Positions 1 through 10,487 of a DNA stretch of 32,187 bases are shown here, one piece after another (positions within the stretch are counted from its first letter, which is position 1; each line of letters opens with the position of its first letter). The translations under genes were made by a program, and so were the position numbers. The DNA lies in NCBI GenBank assembly GCA_937870985.1, contig CALMXF010000157.1, positions 1 to 32,187 on the forward strand, read 5' to 3'. Under the pieces are notes generated by a model. The model was not told the origin of the DNA and ran no database searches. It saw only the letters and a list, made by a program, of their open reading frames with translations. Source of the DNA: an uncultured Chloroflexota bacterium (GTDB lineage Bacteria; Chloroflexota; Chloroflexia; Thermomicrobiales; CFX8).

Positions 1-267
1 ATCGACACGTACCGGGATCGAGACGGTGCGCGTGTCGTCATCCTCGACGCCGACGGCCGGGTGGTCGTCGCCAGCGACCCGCGTGACGAAACCGGCGAGG
101 ACTTCACGAACCGGCCCGAGATCGTCACGGCCCTGAGCGGCGACGCGACGACCGTGGGGACGGCCGGCGGAGGCGCCATTGCGACAATCGCCTCGCGAAC
201 GGCGCGCTGGACGAGCGAAAAGACAAGCCGCTCGTCGGCAAACCGAACCTCTGCCTTCGTCGGATGA
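1..267 (+). CDS. Fragment of a sensor-kinase-like extracytoplasmic domain, open at window start
   Basis: Frame 1 is open from base 1 to a TGA at 265-267. Up to about base 165 it reads like the input domain of a membrane sensor histidine kinase: a VVILDADGRVVVASDP segment followed by a GEDFTNRPEIVTALSG segment, the usual 'value-D-x-x-G-x-V-x-x-S-D... RPE... AL-x-G' pattern. Codon third positions in this stretch are nearly all G or C, as expected for real coding in this genome. After about base 165 the frame becomes Ser/Thr/Arg-rich and is only the antisense of mutL. No kinase core is present. It may be a gene remnant or the product of a chimeric sequence end. The family assignment is from motif memory only. 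Confidence 0.4.
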   Translation: MDTYRDRDGARVVILDADGRVVVASDPRDETGEDFTNRPEIVTALSGDATTVGTAGGGAIATIASRTARWTSEKTSRSSANRTSAFVG

Positions 268-1169
268 ACGTTGACGTCGATACGATCGGGCGGCACGGTC
301 AGCCGGATGCAGCCAACCGGATGGCGGCCAACCATCAGCAGCGTCTGGTACGCCTGCTCGAATGCGGTTCCGAGTTGACGGCTCGCCACGAGTCTCCCCT
401 GCGCGAACAGGTGCTGGGTCTGTCTGGTCGCTCGATCGAGATGCGGGAGTGACACCAGGCCACCAACGTCGTATCCCTCCGGCATGTCATCTGGAGTGCG
501 CAGCGGCACAAGTGCGGCGGCAACTTCATCACCCCAGACACCGACGGCTGCCGCGATCTGATCGCCACGCCCGTCGGTCGTCATCGTCCGCCGGCCGTCA
601 ATCTCCAGCGTGAACGCGACACCGGGGTAGGCAAGCGCATATGCGCTCACGACGCGCGTCACGTAGGACGCCTCTGTCTGCGGCTGGCGGAGGAATTTGC
701 GACGCGCCGGAACATTCTCGAACAGGTTCCGCGCGGATATTGCTGCGCCACTGGCCCACGCGATGCGCTCGACCGGGCCGCCGACGCCGAACTTCACACG
801 CCTGGACCATCCCTCGCCGCTGGCGCCATCGAGGGTGCGGATGGTGAGGTCGCTGACAGCGGCCATCGACGCGAGCGCCTCGCCACGAAAGCCTAGCGTC
901 TTCAATGACATCAGATCGTCGATCGAGGTGATCTTCGATGTCGCGTGGCGCTCGACAGCCAGCAGCAAGTCCTTGTCGGACATGCCGGCCCCGTCGTCCC
1001 GGACATCGATGAACGCGACTCCACCCTCGCTGATCGCCACATCGATTGCGGTAGCGCCAGCATCAAGCGCATTCTCGATGAGCTCCTTCACCGCCGCCGC
1101 CGGGCGTTCGATCACCTCGCCGGCGGCGATGCGCCCGATCATCTCTTCCGGCAGCCGTTGAATGCCCAT
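1..1169 (-). CDS. mutL: DNA mismatch repair protein MutL, N-terminal ATPase part (partial)
   Basis: MutL couples mismatch recognition by MutS to downstream repair enzymes. The N-terminal GHKL ATPase is clear: KELIENALDAGA at about residues 28-39 (Mg-binding Asn33), DDGAGM at 58-63 and TLGFRGEALASM at 91-102, then the transducer domain with VNVHPTKAEVRF near residue 310. The ATG at 1169-1167 overlaps the stop of the upstream glycosylase gene in a TGATG joint, so the two are translationally coupled. The frame stays open to base 1, but the part encoded by about bases 1-165 is a Ser/Arg/Thr-rich stretch without MutL character, and the C-terminal dimerisation/endonuclease domain is not in the window. 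Identity is secure; the shape of the 3' end is not. Confidence 0.93.
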   Translation of the reverse strand, partial: MGIQRLPEEMIGRIAAGEVIERPAAAVKELIENALDAGATAIDVAISEGGVAFIDVRDDGAGMSDKDLLLAVERHATSKITSIDDLMSLKTLGFRGEALASMAAVSDLTIRTLDGASGEGWSRRVKFGVGGPVERIAWASGAAISARNLFENVPARRKFLRQPQTEASYVTRVVSAYALAYPGVAFTLEIDGRRTMTTDGRGDQIAAAVGVWGDEVAAALVPLRTPDDMPEGYDVGGLVSLPHLDRATRQTQHLFAQGRLVASRQLGTAFEQAYQTLLMVGRHPVGCIRLTVPPDRIDVNVHPTKAEVRFADERLVFSLVQRAVREAIVAMAPPPAVPTVVASPLRAVTISGRFVKSSPVSSRGSLATTTRPSASRMTTRAPSRSRYVS

Positions 1170-1699
1170 CAGTGATCCCTCACGAGTGGCCGGCCAGCAA
1201 ACCGCCACGGCGTCTCAACTCCCCGCCGGATTCCCACTCGCGTTGTCTGCTGGATGACACAAGGCACGCGTTCGGTGCTGATCGAAAAGCGAGGGCCAGG
1301 AATTCGCTCACCATGGTCGGCCAGCACGATATCCAGCGCCCGGGCTGTCCGTCCCGGCCCGGACACGTGTCGTTGTTGATCTGGCAAGAGCACGCCGCGA
1401 AGCAGCACCGCTGACGCCGACCCCCGAGCGCCGGTGACGATGTTGAAGCAGGGATACATGCCATACGCAGCATAGACATAGACGGTCCCGCCATGATCTG
1501 TCATAACTGCCGCTCGCCCACCCGGTCGGAAAGCGGCATGCGAGGCAAGGTCTTCCGCCCCACCGTACGCCTCGGTCTCGAGAATCAACGCCCGCGTCGT
1601 TACGTCAACCATCAACCATCGTCCGACGAGCCCACGAGCAACACCGACGACATCGGCCATGAACCAGTCGGCGGGCAGAGCGTCAGATGCATCAACCAA
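1169..1699 (-). CDS. mpg: DNA-3-methyladenine glycosylase (Mpg/AAG family)
   Basis: The protein (176 residues) is predicted to excise 3-methyladenine and other alkylated or deaminated purines, the first step of base-excision repair. It shows the AAG-family signature ILETEAYGGAEDLASHA, in which the first Glu of ETEAY is the general base activating water, then VYVYAAYGMYPCFNIVTG, the product-site GPGRTARAL and a C-terminal PWRF. The length is somewhat short for the family (about 190-210). The start is a TTG at 1699-1697 that overlaps the end of valS by 8 bases; there is no ATG in frame before residue 14. It sits between valS and mutL in one leftward operon, so repair genes here are co-transcribed with a T-box-controlled synthetase gene. 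Confidence 0.88.
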   Translation of the reverse strand: MVDASDALPADWFMADVVGVARGLVGRWLMVDVTTRALILETEAYGGAEDLASHAAFRPGGRAAVMTDHGGTVYVYAAYGMYPCFNIVTGARGSASAVLLRGVLLPDQQRHVSGPGRTARALDIVLADHGERIPGPRFSISTERVPCVIQQTTRVGIRRGVETPWRFAGRPLVRDH

Positions 1700-4370
1700 G
1701 CTCAGTCAGGCTCCTGCGCAGCAAGTCCTGACGTTCCGCTGCCGCCGCTCGACGCTCGCGCTGAGCTCCGACGACCTTCTCCGGCGCCTTGGCTACGAAC
1801 TGCTCATTGGCGAGCATCGCATCAACTCGGGCGATTTCTGCCTCGACTTCTGCGATCTCCCGCTCGATTCTCGCCCTTTCCGCGGCGAGGTCAACCATCC
1901 CAGCCAGTGGTAGGTAGATCGTCGACCCGCCGACGACGATCACAGTGCTCGTCGCAGGAGACTCCGGCTCGCCGTCGCGAACCTCCCAGGTATCGCGATC
2001 GATCCGGGCGAGAGACTGCAGCTCGCCCGCCAGCTCTTCGAACGTCGCCCGCGCCTGGCCAGGATAGATGACCGCGCTGATCCGACGACCCGGATCGACC
2101 CCATGTTCGCTGCGAGCATTCCGGATCTCCCGGGTGGCTTCACGAAGCAGCTCGAAGCTGGCGACGGCCTCTGGAAACGACTCCCCCGCCTCCGGGAATG
2201 CGGCTACGATCAGCGCATCCCCGGAATGCGGAAGTTGCTGCCAAAGCTCTTCGGTCACAAACGGCATGAACGGGTGCAGCAGCCGAAGCGTCCTCTCGAG
2301 CACATAGGCGAGCGTCTGGGGCACAACAGGATCCATCGGTTCGGCGTAGAGCCGCACTTTCACTGCCTCGATATACCAGTCGCAGAACTCCGACCAGATA
2401 AATTCATACAGCGCCCGGCCGGCCTCGTGCAGTTGATACCCGTCCATCAACCGGGTGACATCTTCGATCGTGGAGGCGAGCCGGCTGAGAATCCACCGAT
2501 CCGGGATCGAGAGTGCTTCGTCAACAGGGCGAGCAGGAGCGCCGTCGTCGTCCCGCACGATCTGTGCGCTTTCGATCGCTCGCAACGAAAAGCGAGTCGC
2601 GTTGAACAGCTTGTTGGCGAAATTACGCATGGCTTCGACGCGTTCGGTGGACAGTTTCAGGTCGCTGCCTGGACCCGATGCTGTGAGAAGCGCGAACCGT
2701 AGCGCGTCGGTCCCATACTCCGCGCTGATTGTCGTCGGATCGAGCACGTTGCCTTTGGTCTTGCTCATGCGCTGGCCGTGCTGATCGCGGACGGTTCCGT
2801 GAAGATAGACATCCTTGAACGGAGGCGCGCCCATGAGCTCGATGCCGAAGAAGATCATCCTCGCCACCCAGTGGAAGATGATGTCGTAGCCAGTCTCCAT
2901 CAAATGACCGGGGTAGTACATGCGCAGGTCCGGCGTCTCTTCCGGCCAGCCAAGCGTCGAGAAGGTCCAGAGGCCGGACGAAAACCAGGTATCGAGCACG
3001 TCAGGATCCTGCTCGATATTGCGCGACCCGCATGCGTCGCAGCTCCCGAGGCGCTCCTGGTCGGTTGCCGTCATTTCTCCACAGTCGCGGCAGTACCAGA
3101 TCGGAATCCGGTGGCCCCACCAGAGTTGCCGCGAGATGCACCAATCGTGGATGTTCTCCATCCAGCTCAGATACACGGTGGAAAATCGCGATGGATAGAA
3201 CCGGATCTGGCCGTCCTTCACGACTTCTATCGCCGGCTTCGCCAGTGGCGCCATCTGGACGAACCACTGCTTCGAGATGAGCGGCTCGACAACTGACCCA
3301 CAACGGTCACAATGCCCCACCGAATGCTCGTGCGGCTCGACGCGGGCTAGCGCTCCATCCTGTTCCAGTCGCGCAACGACCTGCTCGCGTGCTTCGGCGA
3401 CTGACAACCCTGCAAACGGCCCGGCCTCGTCATTCATCGTGCCGTCGAGATTCATGACATTCACCATCGGCAGGTTGTGTCGCCGGCCAATCTCGAAATC
3501 ATTCGGATCGTGAGCCGGAGTCACTTTGACTGCGCCGCTGCCAAATGCACGGTCGACAGCCTCATCGGCGACGACGGGAATCCGACGGTTGAGGATCGGA
3601 AGGATGACCTCATGGCCGATCAGCGCGCGATACCGTTCGTCGTCTGGGTGAACCGCGACCGCGGTGTCCCCCAGCATCGTCTCGGGCCGGGTCGTCGCAA
3701 CCTCGATAACGCCACTCCCATCGGCCAGTGGGTAGCGCAGATGCCAGAGAAACGACGAGACATCTTCATGAACCACCTCGAGGTCGGAAAGCGCCGTCAT
3801 GCAACGTGGACACCAGGAGATCAGACGCTCCCCGCGATAAATCAGGCCCTTGTCATACAGATGCTTGAATGCCACGCGAACTGCGTGGGCGGGGCCAGGA
3901 TCCATCGTGAAGACATATCGCGACCAGTCGCACGACGCGCCGAGCGACTGGAGTTGACCCTTGATTCGCTCCTGGTACGACTCCATCCAGTCCCAGACGC
4001 GGCTGAGGAACTGCTCGCGCCCGAGATCATGGCGTGTCAATCCCTCCTTCGCGAGCTCCTTCTCGACGACCCACTGCCCCGCAATACCAGCATGGTCTGC
4101 GCCTGGCAGCCAGAGCGCGGCGAAGCCGAGCATCCGGTGATACCGGATCATCAGATCCTCGACCGCCGAGAACAGCGCGTGCCCCATATGCAGCTCACCA
4201 GTGACGTTGGGTGGCGGCATGATAACGACGTATGGACCGCGGCCACGATCGACTGGCTTGAAGTAACCGCGAGAGTGCCAGAACTCGTACCAGCCGCGTT
4301 CTGTGGCGCCTGGATCGTAGGCCTTACCCAGCTCATCCGCGCCGGACGCGACCCCGGGCTGCGTCGTCAT
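1692..4370 (-). CDS. valS: Valyl-tRNA synthetase
   Basis: ValRS charges tRNA-Val and edits misactivated threonine. The 892-residue class I enzyme shows PPPNVTGELHMGHA with the HIGH-type HMGH at residues 61-64, a CP1 editing domain containing the TTRPETMLGDTAVAVHP motif, Cys pairs (CDRCGS, YCRDCGE, CDACGS), RMSKTKGNVLDP (KMSKS-type) near residues 532-543, the anticodon-binding domain, and a C-terminal coiled-coil arm rich in Glu, Arg and Ala. The start ATG at 4370 is chosen because AAAGGAG lies 8 bases upstream and the N-terminus then matches the family; an in-frame upstream ATG at 4424 lacks this. It is the first gene of valS-mpg-mutL and is preceded by a T-box leader. Confidence 0.97.
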   Translation of the reverse strand: MTTQPGVASGADELGKAYDPGATERGWYEFWHSRGYFKPVDRGRGPYVVIMPPPNVTGELHMGHALFSAVEDLMIRYHRMLGFAALWLPGADHAGIAGQWVVEKELAKEGLTRHDLGREQFLSRVWDWMESYQERIKGQLQSLGASCDWSRYVFTMDPGPAHAVRVAFKHLYDKGLIYRGERLISWCPRCMTALSDLEVVHEDVSSFLWHLRYPLADGSGVIEVATTRPETMLGDTAVAVHPDDERYRALIGHEVILPILNRRIPVVADEAVDRAFGSGAVKVTPAHDPNDFEIGRRHNLPMVNVMNLDGTMNDEAGPFAGLSVAEAREQVVARLEQDGALARVEPHEHSVGHCDRCGSVVEPLISKQWFVQMAPLAKPAIEVVKDGQIRFYPSRFSTVYLSWMENIHDWCISRQLWWGHRIPIWYCRDCGEMTATDQERLGSCDACGSRNIEQDPDVLDTWFSSGLWTFSTLGWPEETPDLRMYYPGHLMETGYDIIFHWVARMIFFGIELMGAPPFKDVYLHGTVRDQHGQRMSKTKGNVLDPTTISAEYGTDALRFALLTASGPGSDLKLSTERVEAMRNFANKLFNATRFSLRAIESAQIVRDDDGAPARPVDEALSIPDRWILSRLASTIEDVTRLMDGYQLHEAGRALYEFIWSEFCDWYIEAVKVRLYAEPMDPVVPQTLAYVLERTLRLLHPFMPFVTEELWQQLPHSGDALIVAAFPEAGESFPEAVASFELLREATREIRNARSEHGVDPGRRISAVIYPGQARATFEELAGELQSLARIDRDTWEVRDGEPESPATSTVIVVGGSTIYLPLAGMVDLAAERARIEREIAEVEAEIARVDAMLANEQFVAKAPEKVVGAQRERRAAAAERQDLLRRSLTELG

Positions 4371-4430
4371 ACTCGTTCTCCTTTGATCTGCCAGAAGCCG
4401 GCCGGCAGTGGCGCTCATGCTCAATCAGAA

Positions 4431-4458
4431 ACAGAAAACCCGTCCTGCCAAGGACGGG
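4431..4458 (-). terminator. Intrinsic terminator (attenuator) of the valS T-box
   Basis: On the minus strand CCCGTCCT-TGGC-AGGACGGG (4458-4439) forms an 8-bp stem with a short loop, followed by TTTTCTGT. It lies just downstream of the T-box core, as expected for the regulated terminator, and about 60 bases before the valS start. Confidence 0.88.
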
Positions 4459-4677
4459 CTCACCCGCGGTTCCACCTTGCTTCGACGGCTGGGCCGTCGC
4501 GCTCGTGCGCGATAACGGGCGAACCCGCGAGAGCCTGGCGTGTCGATCGACACCTCAGCGCTCGACCGAACGGGCGACTTCAGCCGCGCCTGCGTGGCGA
4601 GGCTTGCAGCCTCGGGCCTCGCCTCTCTGGCCGCCGCGGAGGACCTACTCCTCCCGTCCTTTGGCGGTTCTCAGTTG
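4431..4677 (-). promoter_or_regulatory. Valine-specific T-box leader of valS
   Basis: On the minus strand the leader has the T-box core AAGGTGGAACCGCGGG at 4478-4463, which pairs with the 3' end of uncharged tRNA. A stem I region near 4650-4630 contains GGAGGAGTAGGT with the AG-bulge-type AGTA, followed by CCAGAGAGG. A specifier-loop-like segment CTGAAGTCGCCCG places GUC, a valine codon, at 4578-4576. Directly after the core comes an intrinsic terminator. The layout (stem I, specifier, T-box, terminator, synthetase gene) matches known T-box regulators: uncharged tRNA-Val should stabilise the antiterminator and let valS-mpg-mutL be transcribed. The core is certain; the specifier is a reading by eye. 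The 5' end is set from a candidate promoter. Confidence 0.9.
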
Positions 4678-4683
4678 CTTCAT

Positions 4684-4692
4684 AGGATACCA
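4684..4692 (-). promoter_or_regulatory. Candidate valS promoter (extended -10)
   Basis: The minus strand reads TGGTATCCT, an extended -10 element, placed so that transcription would begin near 4677 at the 5' edge of the T-box leader. No good -35 hexamer is visible 17 bases upstream. Confidence 0.4.
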
Positions 4693-4762
4693 GCGCGGAC
4701 AGGGAATCCGCAGCCATTTCGTGTATCGTGACTGCATGTCAACGAACGTTTCGTCCGGTTCG

Positions 4763-4791
4763 TTCCGAACGTGTTCGGGGGCTGCTACAAT
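4763..4791 (+). promoter_or_regulatory. uvrA promoter with palindrome in the spacer
   Basis: A weak -35 (TTCCGA, 4763-4768), a 17-base spacer and TGC-TACAAT (4783-4791) form a plausible promoter. The spacer is overlapped by CCGAAC-GT-GTTCGG (4765-4778), a 6-bp-arm inverted repeat. Such placement would let a bound protein block RNA polymerase. It resembles the Gram-positive LexA box (CGAAC-N4-GTTCG) but has only two central bases, so LexA control is a guess. Confidence 0.5.
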
Positions 4792-4874
4792 TCGGGAATA
4801 CGAATGAATGTTCTACGCACGATCGATAGTGCCAGTCAACAGCCGACCACCCGCGCAGCGACACCGGAGTCCAG

Positions 4875-7754
<2,880 letters not shown>

Positions 7755-7791
7755 ATCCGGGAGTGTGAAGAATTGGGCCGCCGGAAGTGTC

Positions 7792-7806
7792 CGGACGCTG
7801 CGTCCG
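7792..7806 (+). terminator. Possible weak terminator hairpin after uvrA
   Basis: CGGACG-CTG-CGTCCG forms a 6-bp stem 38 bases past the uvrA stop, without a clear T-run. It lies just before the next promoter, so a terminator role is plausible but unproven. Confidence 0.25.
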
Positions 7807-7822
7807 TATAGCCTGTAGACGC

Positions 7823-7852
7823 TTGCGCGATGGCTGCTGGCGTTGCTATGAT
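7823..7852 (+). promoter_or_regulatory. Promoter of the HNH nuclease gene
   Basis: TTGCGC (7823-7828), an 18-base spacer and TGC-TATGAT (extended -10, 7844-7852) make a good promoter. Transcription from it would start near 7859, which rules out the in-frame upstream start at 7830 for the next gene and favours the ATG at 7926. Confidence 0.5.
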
Positions 7853-7925
7853 CACGGAGTGCGAATTCGTCCCCTGGGCCTGTATGCACGCTCCGTGCGA
7901 GAGCGGCCTGGAAGCACATCGACTG

Positions 7926-8513
7926 ATGAATCAACCCACGGAGCCTCTCCAACCGATCGCCACACGGCAGATGGTTCTGGTTCTCAATCAGAACTATGAA
8001 CCCTTGAACGTCTGCAACATGCGCCGCGCAATCGGCCTGATCATCCACGACAAGGCTGAGGTGCTCGATGTCTACCAGGTTCGTATCATCACTGCGTCGA
8101 GCACGATCGAAGCGCCGTCCGTGATCAGGCTGAGTCATCTCATTCGCCGGCCACATCCACGAGTGAAGTTAACTCGGCGGGAAATCTTCATTCGTGACAA
8201 CTACACCTGCCAGTACTGCGGCAGCCGCACCGCTGACCTGACCATCGACCACATCATCCCTCGTTCCCGTGGCGGCGTGCACAGTTGGGAGAATCTGGTG
8301 TCGGCTTGCCGCAGTTGCAACCACCGCAAGGGGGGGAAGTTGCTGACCGACTCGAAGATGCGGTTGTCGCGCCTTCCGTTCGAGCCGAAGGCCGGCCGGT
8401 ACTACACGATTCAGCGCCGAATGAGCGCGGTAGTGTCGGATTCGTGGCTGAGGTTCATTCCGGACTTTGAATCAATCGCGATCGGCCATCTCCACAGTCG
8501 TGCAAGCGATTGA
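7926..8513 (+). CDS. HNH endonuclease family protein
   Basis: The protein (195 residues) has an N-terminal VLVLNQNYEPLNVC segment typical of a widespread bacterial HNH group, then the nuclease core: YTCQYCGS, LTIDHIIPRSRGG (the DH of the HNH motif) and ENLVSACRSCNHRKGG. The two CxxC pairs would hold a structural zinc and the His residues bind the catalytic metal. Its cellular job is unknown; members occur as free-standing housekeeping-like genes, so it need not be a mobile or restriction enzyme. The ATG at 7926 is chosen because the promoter at 7823-7852 lies inside the longer frame. It follows uvrA but probably has its own transcript. Base composition matches the neighbours. Confidence 0.85.
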   Translation: MNQPTEPLQPIATRQMVLVLNQNYEPLNVCNMRRAIGLIIHDKAEVLDVYQVRIITASSTIEAPSVIRLSHLIRRPHPRVKLTRREIFIRDNYTCQYCGSRTADLTIDHIIPRSRGGVHSWENLVSACRSCNHRKGGKLLTDSKMRLSRLPFEPKAGRYYTIQRRMSAVVSDSWLRFIPDFESIAIGHLHSRASD

Positions 8514-8575
8514 GCAGCCAGCAACCCATTCGGGTCGGCTGCTCGGGACGTCCTACATCGTGGGGCGTCTTTCGT
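8512..8575 (+). terminator. Putative terminator after the HNH gene
   Basis: GAGCAGCC (8512-8519) pairs with GGCTGCTC (8537-8544) across an inner AACCC/GGGTC extension. A second imperfect hairpin (GACGTCC...GGGGCGTC) is followed by TTTCGTT. The first arm overlaps the HNH stop codon. The remaining stretch to serS (about 8580-8783) holds no gene or clear promoter that I can see; no T-box core is present. Confidence 0.45.
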
Positions 8576-8783
8576 TGTCACCTCGAAACTGATGAGAGGC
8601 GATATGTCACAATGATTCATCAGCGGTCGAACGAAGTGGTCTCAGGCCAACCAGCCGGTGACCATGCTGCATTCATCAATCGAGTCGCATACCCGCGATC
8701 TGGCACTCGTGGCGGGCTGGCCTGCAGTCGCGCGAGGCGCAGAACACGATGACTTTCGACGCCACGCGAAACGGAGACAACAG

Positions 8784-10055
8784 ATGTTGGACATACGGCT
8801 GATCCGGGAGAGGCCCGACTACGTTAAGGAACAGATCGCGAAGCTGCAGACGACTGCGCCGATTGACGAGATTCTGGCGATCGACGAACAGCGCCGCGCA
8901 ACCCTCACCGAGGTCGAGGGCATGCGAGCGCAACTCAACGAGGGCTCGCGCAAGACCGGCAAGGTGCCGGCCGGCGCAGAGCGCGACGCGCATATCGCCG
9001 AAATGCGCCGGCTGGGTGACGAGATCGCCGAGTTGAACAACAAGGTCAACGCCCTCGACGCTGAGCAGCAGCACCTCCAGTTACTGGTCCCAAATCTACC
9101 CGGCCCCGAGGTGCCAGTTGGCAAGGATGAGACAGATAACGTCATCACCAGCACCTGGGGAACACCCCGCACGTTCGACTTCCAGCCGCGACCGCACTGG
9201 GAAATCGGTGAGCAGTTGGGGATCATCGACTTCGAGCGAGGAGTGAAGGTATCAGGATCGCGTTTCAACTTCCTCCGCGGTGATGGCGCGCGCCTCCAGC
9301 GGGCACTGATCACCTGGATGCTCGACCTGCACCGCGAGCAAGGCTACGAGGAGGTCTACCCGCCCTACCTCGTCCGGCGCGAGGCGATGGTCGGCACCGG
9401 CAACCTGCCGAAGTTCGCCGATACCCTCTTCCGCGACGAGGCCGAGGATCTCTGGATGATCCCGACCGCCGAGGTCCCGGTGACGAACATGTACCGGGAC
9501 GAGATTCTCGACGGCTCGCAACTGCCGATCAATCACACCGCCTACTCGGCCTGCTTCCGTAACGAAAAGGCGAGCGCCGGCCGCGACGTCCGTGGGATCA
9601 AGCGGCTCTTCCAGTTCGACAAGGTCGAGCTGGTGAAGTTCGTCCGACCGGAGGACTCGTCCGAGGAGCACATGCGCCTCATCCACGACGCCGCCGAGAC
9701 GCTCGAGCGGCTGGAACTCCCGTATCGCACGCTGGAGATCTGCACCGGCGACCTCTCATTCGTGGCCTCGCGAAAGATTGATCTTGAGGCCTGGGCGCCG
9801 GGAGTCGATGAATGGCTCGAGGTGTCGTCGTGCTCGAACTTCCGCGACTTCCAGGCGCGACGATCGAACATTCGGTTCCGGCCCGACGAGGGTCAACGCC
9901 CGCAGTTCGTCCATACTCTGAACGGCTCGGGGCTCGGTATGCCACGCACCATGATCGCAGTCATCGAGAACTACCAGAACGAGGATGGCTCGATCACCAT
10001 CCCGACGGTGCTACGACCCTATCTCGGTGGCCAGCAGCAGATCGGGCCGGTGTAG
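8784..10055 (+). CDS. serS: Seryl-tRNA synthetase
   Basis: SerRS charges tRNA-Ser (and tRNA-Sec where present). The 423-residue protein starts MLDIRLIRERPDYV, the standard opening before the long N-terminal coiled coil (about residues 30-100) that grips the variable arm of tRNA-Ser. The class II core follows: ACFRNEKASAGRD with RGIKRLFQFDKVEL (motif 2) and GSGLGMPRTMIAVIENYQ (motif 3). The ATG at 8784 follows CGGAGACAACAG and gives the family N-terminus; an in-frame upstream ATG would add about 42 unrelated residues. A tRNA-Ser gene lies 45 bases downstream on the same strand, so enzyme and substrate may share a transcript. Confidence 0.97.
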   Translation: MLDIRLIRERPDYVKEQIAKLQTTAPIDEILAIDEQRRATLTEVEGMRAQLNEGSRKTGKVPAGAERDAHIAEMRRLGDEIAELNNKVNALDAEQQHLQLLVPNLPGPEVPVGKDETDNVITSTWGTPRTFDFQPRPHWEIGEQLGIIDFERGVKVSGSRFNFLRGDGARLQRALITWMLDLHREQGYEEVYPPYLVRREAMVGTGNLPKFADTLFRDEAEDLWMIPTAEVPVTNMYRDEILDGSQLPINHTAYSACFRNEKASAGRDVRGIKRLFQFDKVELVKFVRPEDSSEEHMRLIHDAAETLERLELPYRTLEICTGDLSFVASRKIDLEAWAPGVDEWLEVSSCSNFRDFQARRSNIRFRPDEGQRPQFVHTLNGSGLGMPRTMIAVIENYQNEDGSITIPTVLRPYLGGQQQIGPV

Positions 10056-10100
10056 AATCACCATGGCGCACGCGCGACACTGATTGCGCTGGCGCCATCT

Positions 10101-10184
10101 GGAGAGGTGGCCGAGTGGTTTAAGGCGGCTGTCTTGAAAACAGTTGGGTGATGAGCCCCGGGGGTTCGAATCCCTCCCTCTCCG
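10101..10184 (+). tRNA. tRNA-Ser(UGA)
   Basis: A class II tRNA with a long variable arm folds by eye. The acceptor GGAGAGG (10101-10107) pairs with CCTCTCC (10177-10183), with discriminator G at 10184. The anticodon loop CTTGAAA has TGA at 10135-10137, and the T arm is GGGTTCGAATCCC. The 3' CCA is not encoded. It follows serS closely. Confidence 0.96.
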
Positions 10185-10192
10185 CCGATACA

Positions 10193-10225
10193 ACAACGCC
10201 CCGGCCATTGTGGCCGGGGCGTTGT
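10193..10225. terminator. Bidirectional terminator hairpin
   Basis: A perfect 15-bp inverted repeat (arms 10193-10207 and 10211-10225, loop TTG) lies between tRNA-Ser(UGA) and the convergent DUF2249 gene. It has AC/GT-rich ends rather than a long T-run. It most likely ends transcripts from both sides. Confidence 0.8.
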
Positions 10226-10244
10226 GCTGCAGCACCGATGTTCG

Positions 10245-10487
10245 CTACTGCTTCGTCATCCTGACCTGCCAGACTTCAGGACCCTCTTCGAGGTACTCCC
10301 AGCCGATCGCGCCAGGACGCTCGGCCATCAACTGATAGTAGAGCGGCTTGGGATCGTGGTCATTGATCAGCCGCAGCGTTTCTCCCGCGGCAAGGCCATC
10401 GATCTTCGAGAAGATCAGCGGATGACGCTCACGTGGCACCATGCCACGGACATCGATCGTAACGGTCTCACTCGCCTGTGCCGACAT
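10245..10487 (-). CDS. Small DUF2249 domain protein
   Basis: The 80-residue protein is a single DUF2249 domain, with TIDVRGMVPRERHPLIF, then LRLINDHDPKPLYYQ and a C-terminal WEYLEEGPEVWQVRM. The His and the DHDPKPL motif are the family's conserved core. DUF2249 has no settled biochemical role; it is often found near nitric oxide, denitrification and hemerythrin-like genes. It is the last gene of the leftward cluster, overlaps the end of the membrane protein gene by 20 bases and has AGGAGAAAGGG upstream of its ATG. Unlike the two DUF2249 copies in the fusion protein, this one keeps the full conserved motif, so it is the likely active or ligand-binding copy. Confidence 0.85.
   Translation of the reverse strand: MSAQASETVTIDVRGMVPRERHPLIFSKIDGLAAGETLRLINDHDPKPLYYQLMAERPGAIGWEYLEEGPEVWQVRMTKQ

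Noticed and set aside
3477-4685. 402-codon plus-strand open frame opposite valS
   Set aside because: It is the antisense shadow of valS and its leader; the translation is Arg/Pro/His-rich and without any domain.
4741-4780. Canonical LexA box upstream of uvrA
   Set aside because: The spacing between GAAC and GTTC is two, not four; reported only as an unassigned palindrome.
7830-7925. Upstream start for the HNH gene
   Set aside because: A good promoter (7823-7852) lies inside this extension, and the added residues do not look like the family.
8514-8783. T-box or riboswitch before serS
   Set aside because: No GGTGGNACCGCG core or specifier-like structure is present; only terminator-like hairpins after the HNH gene.
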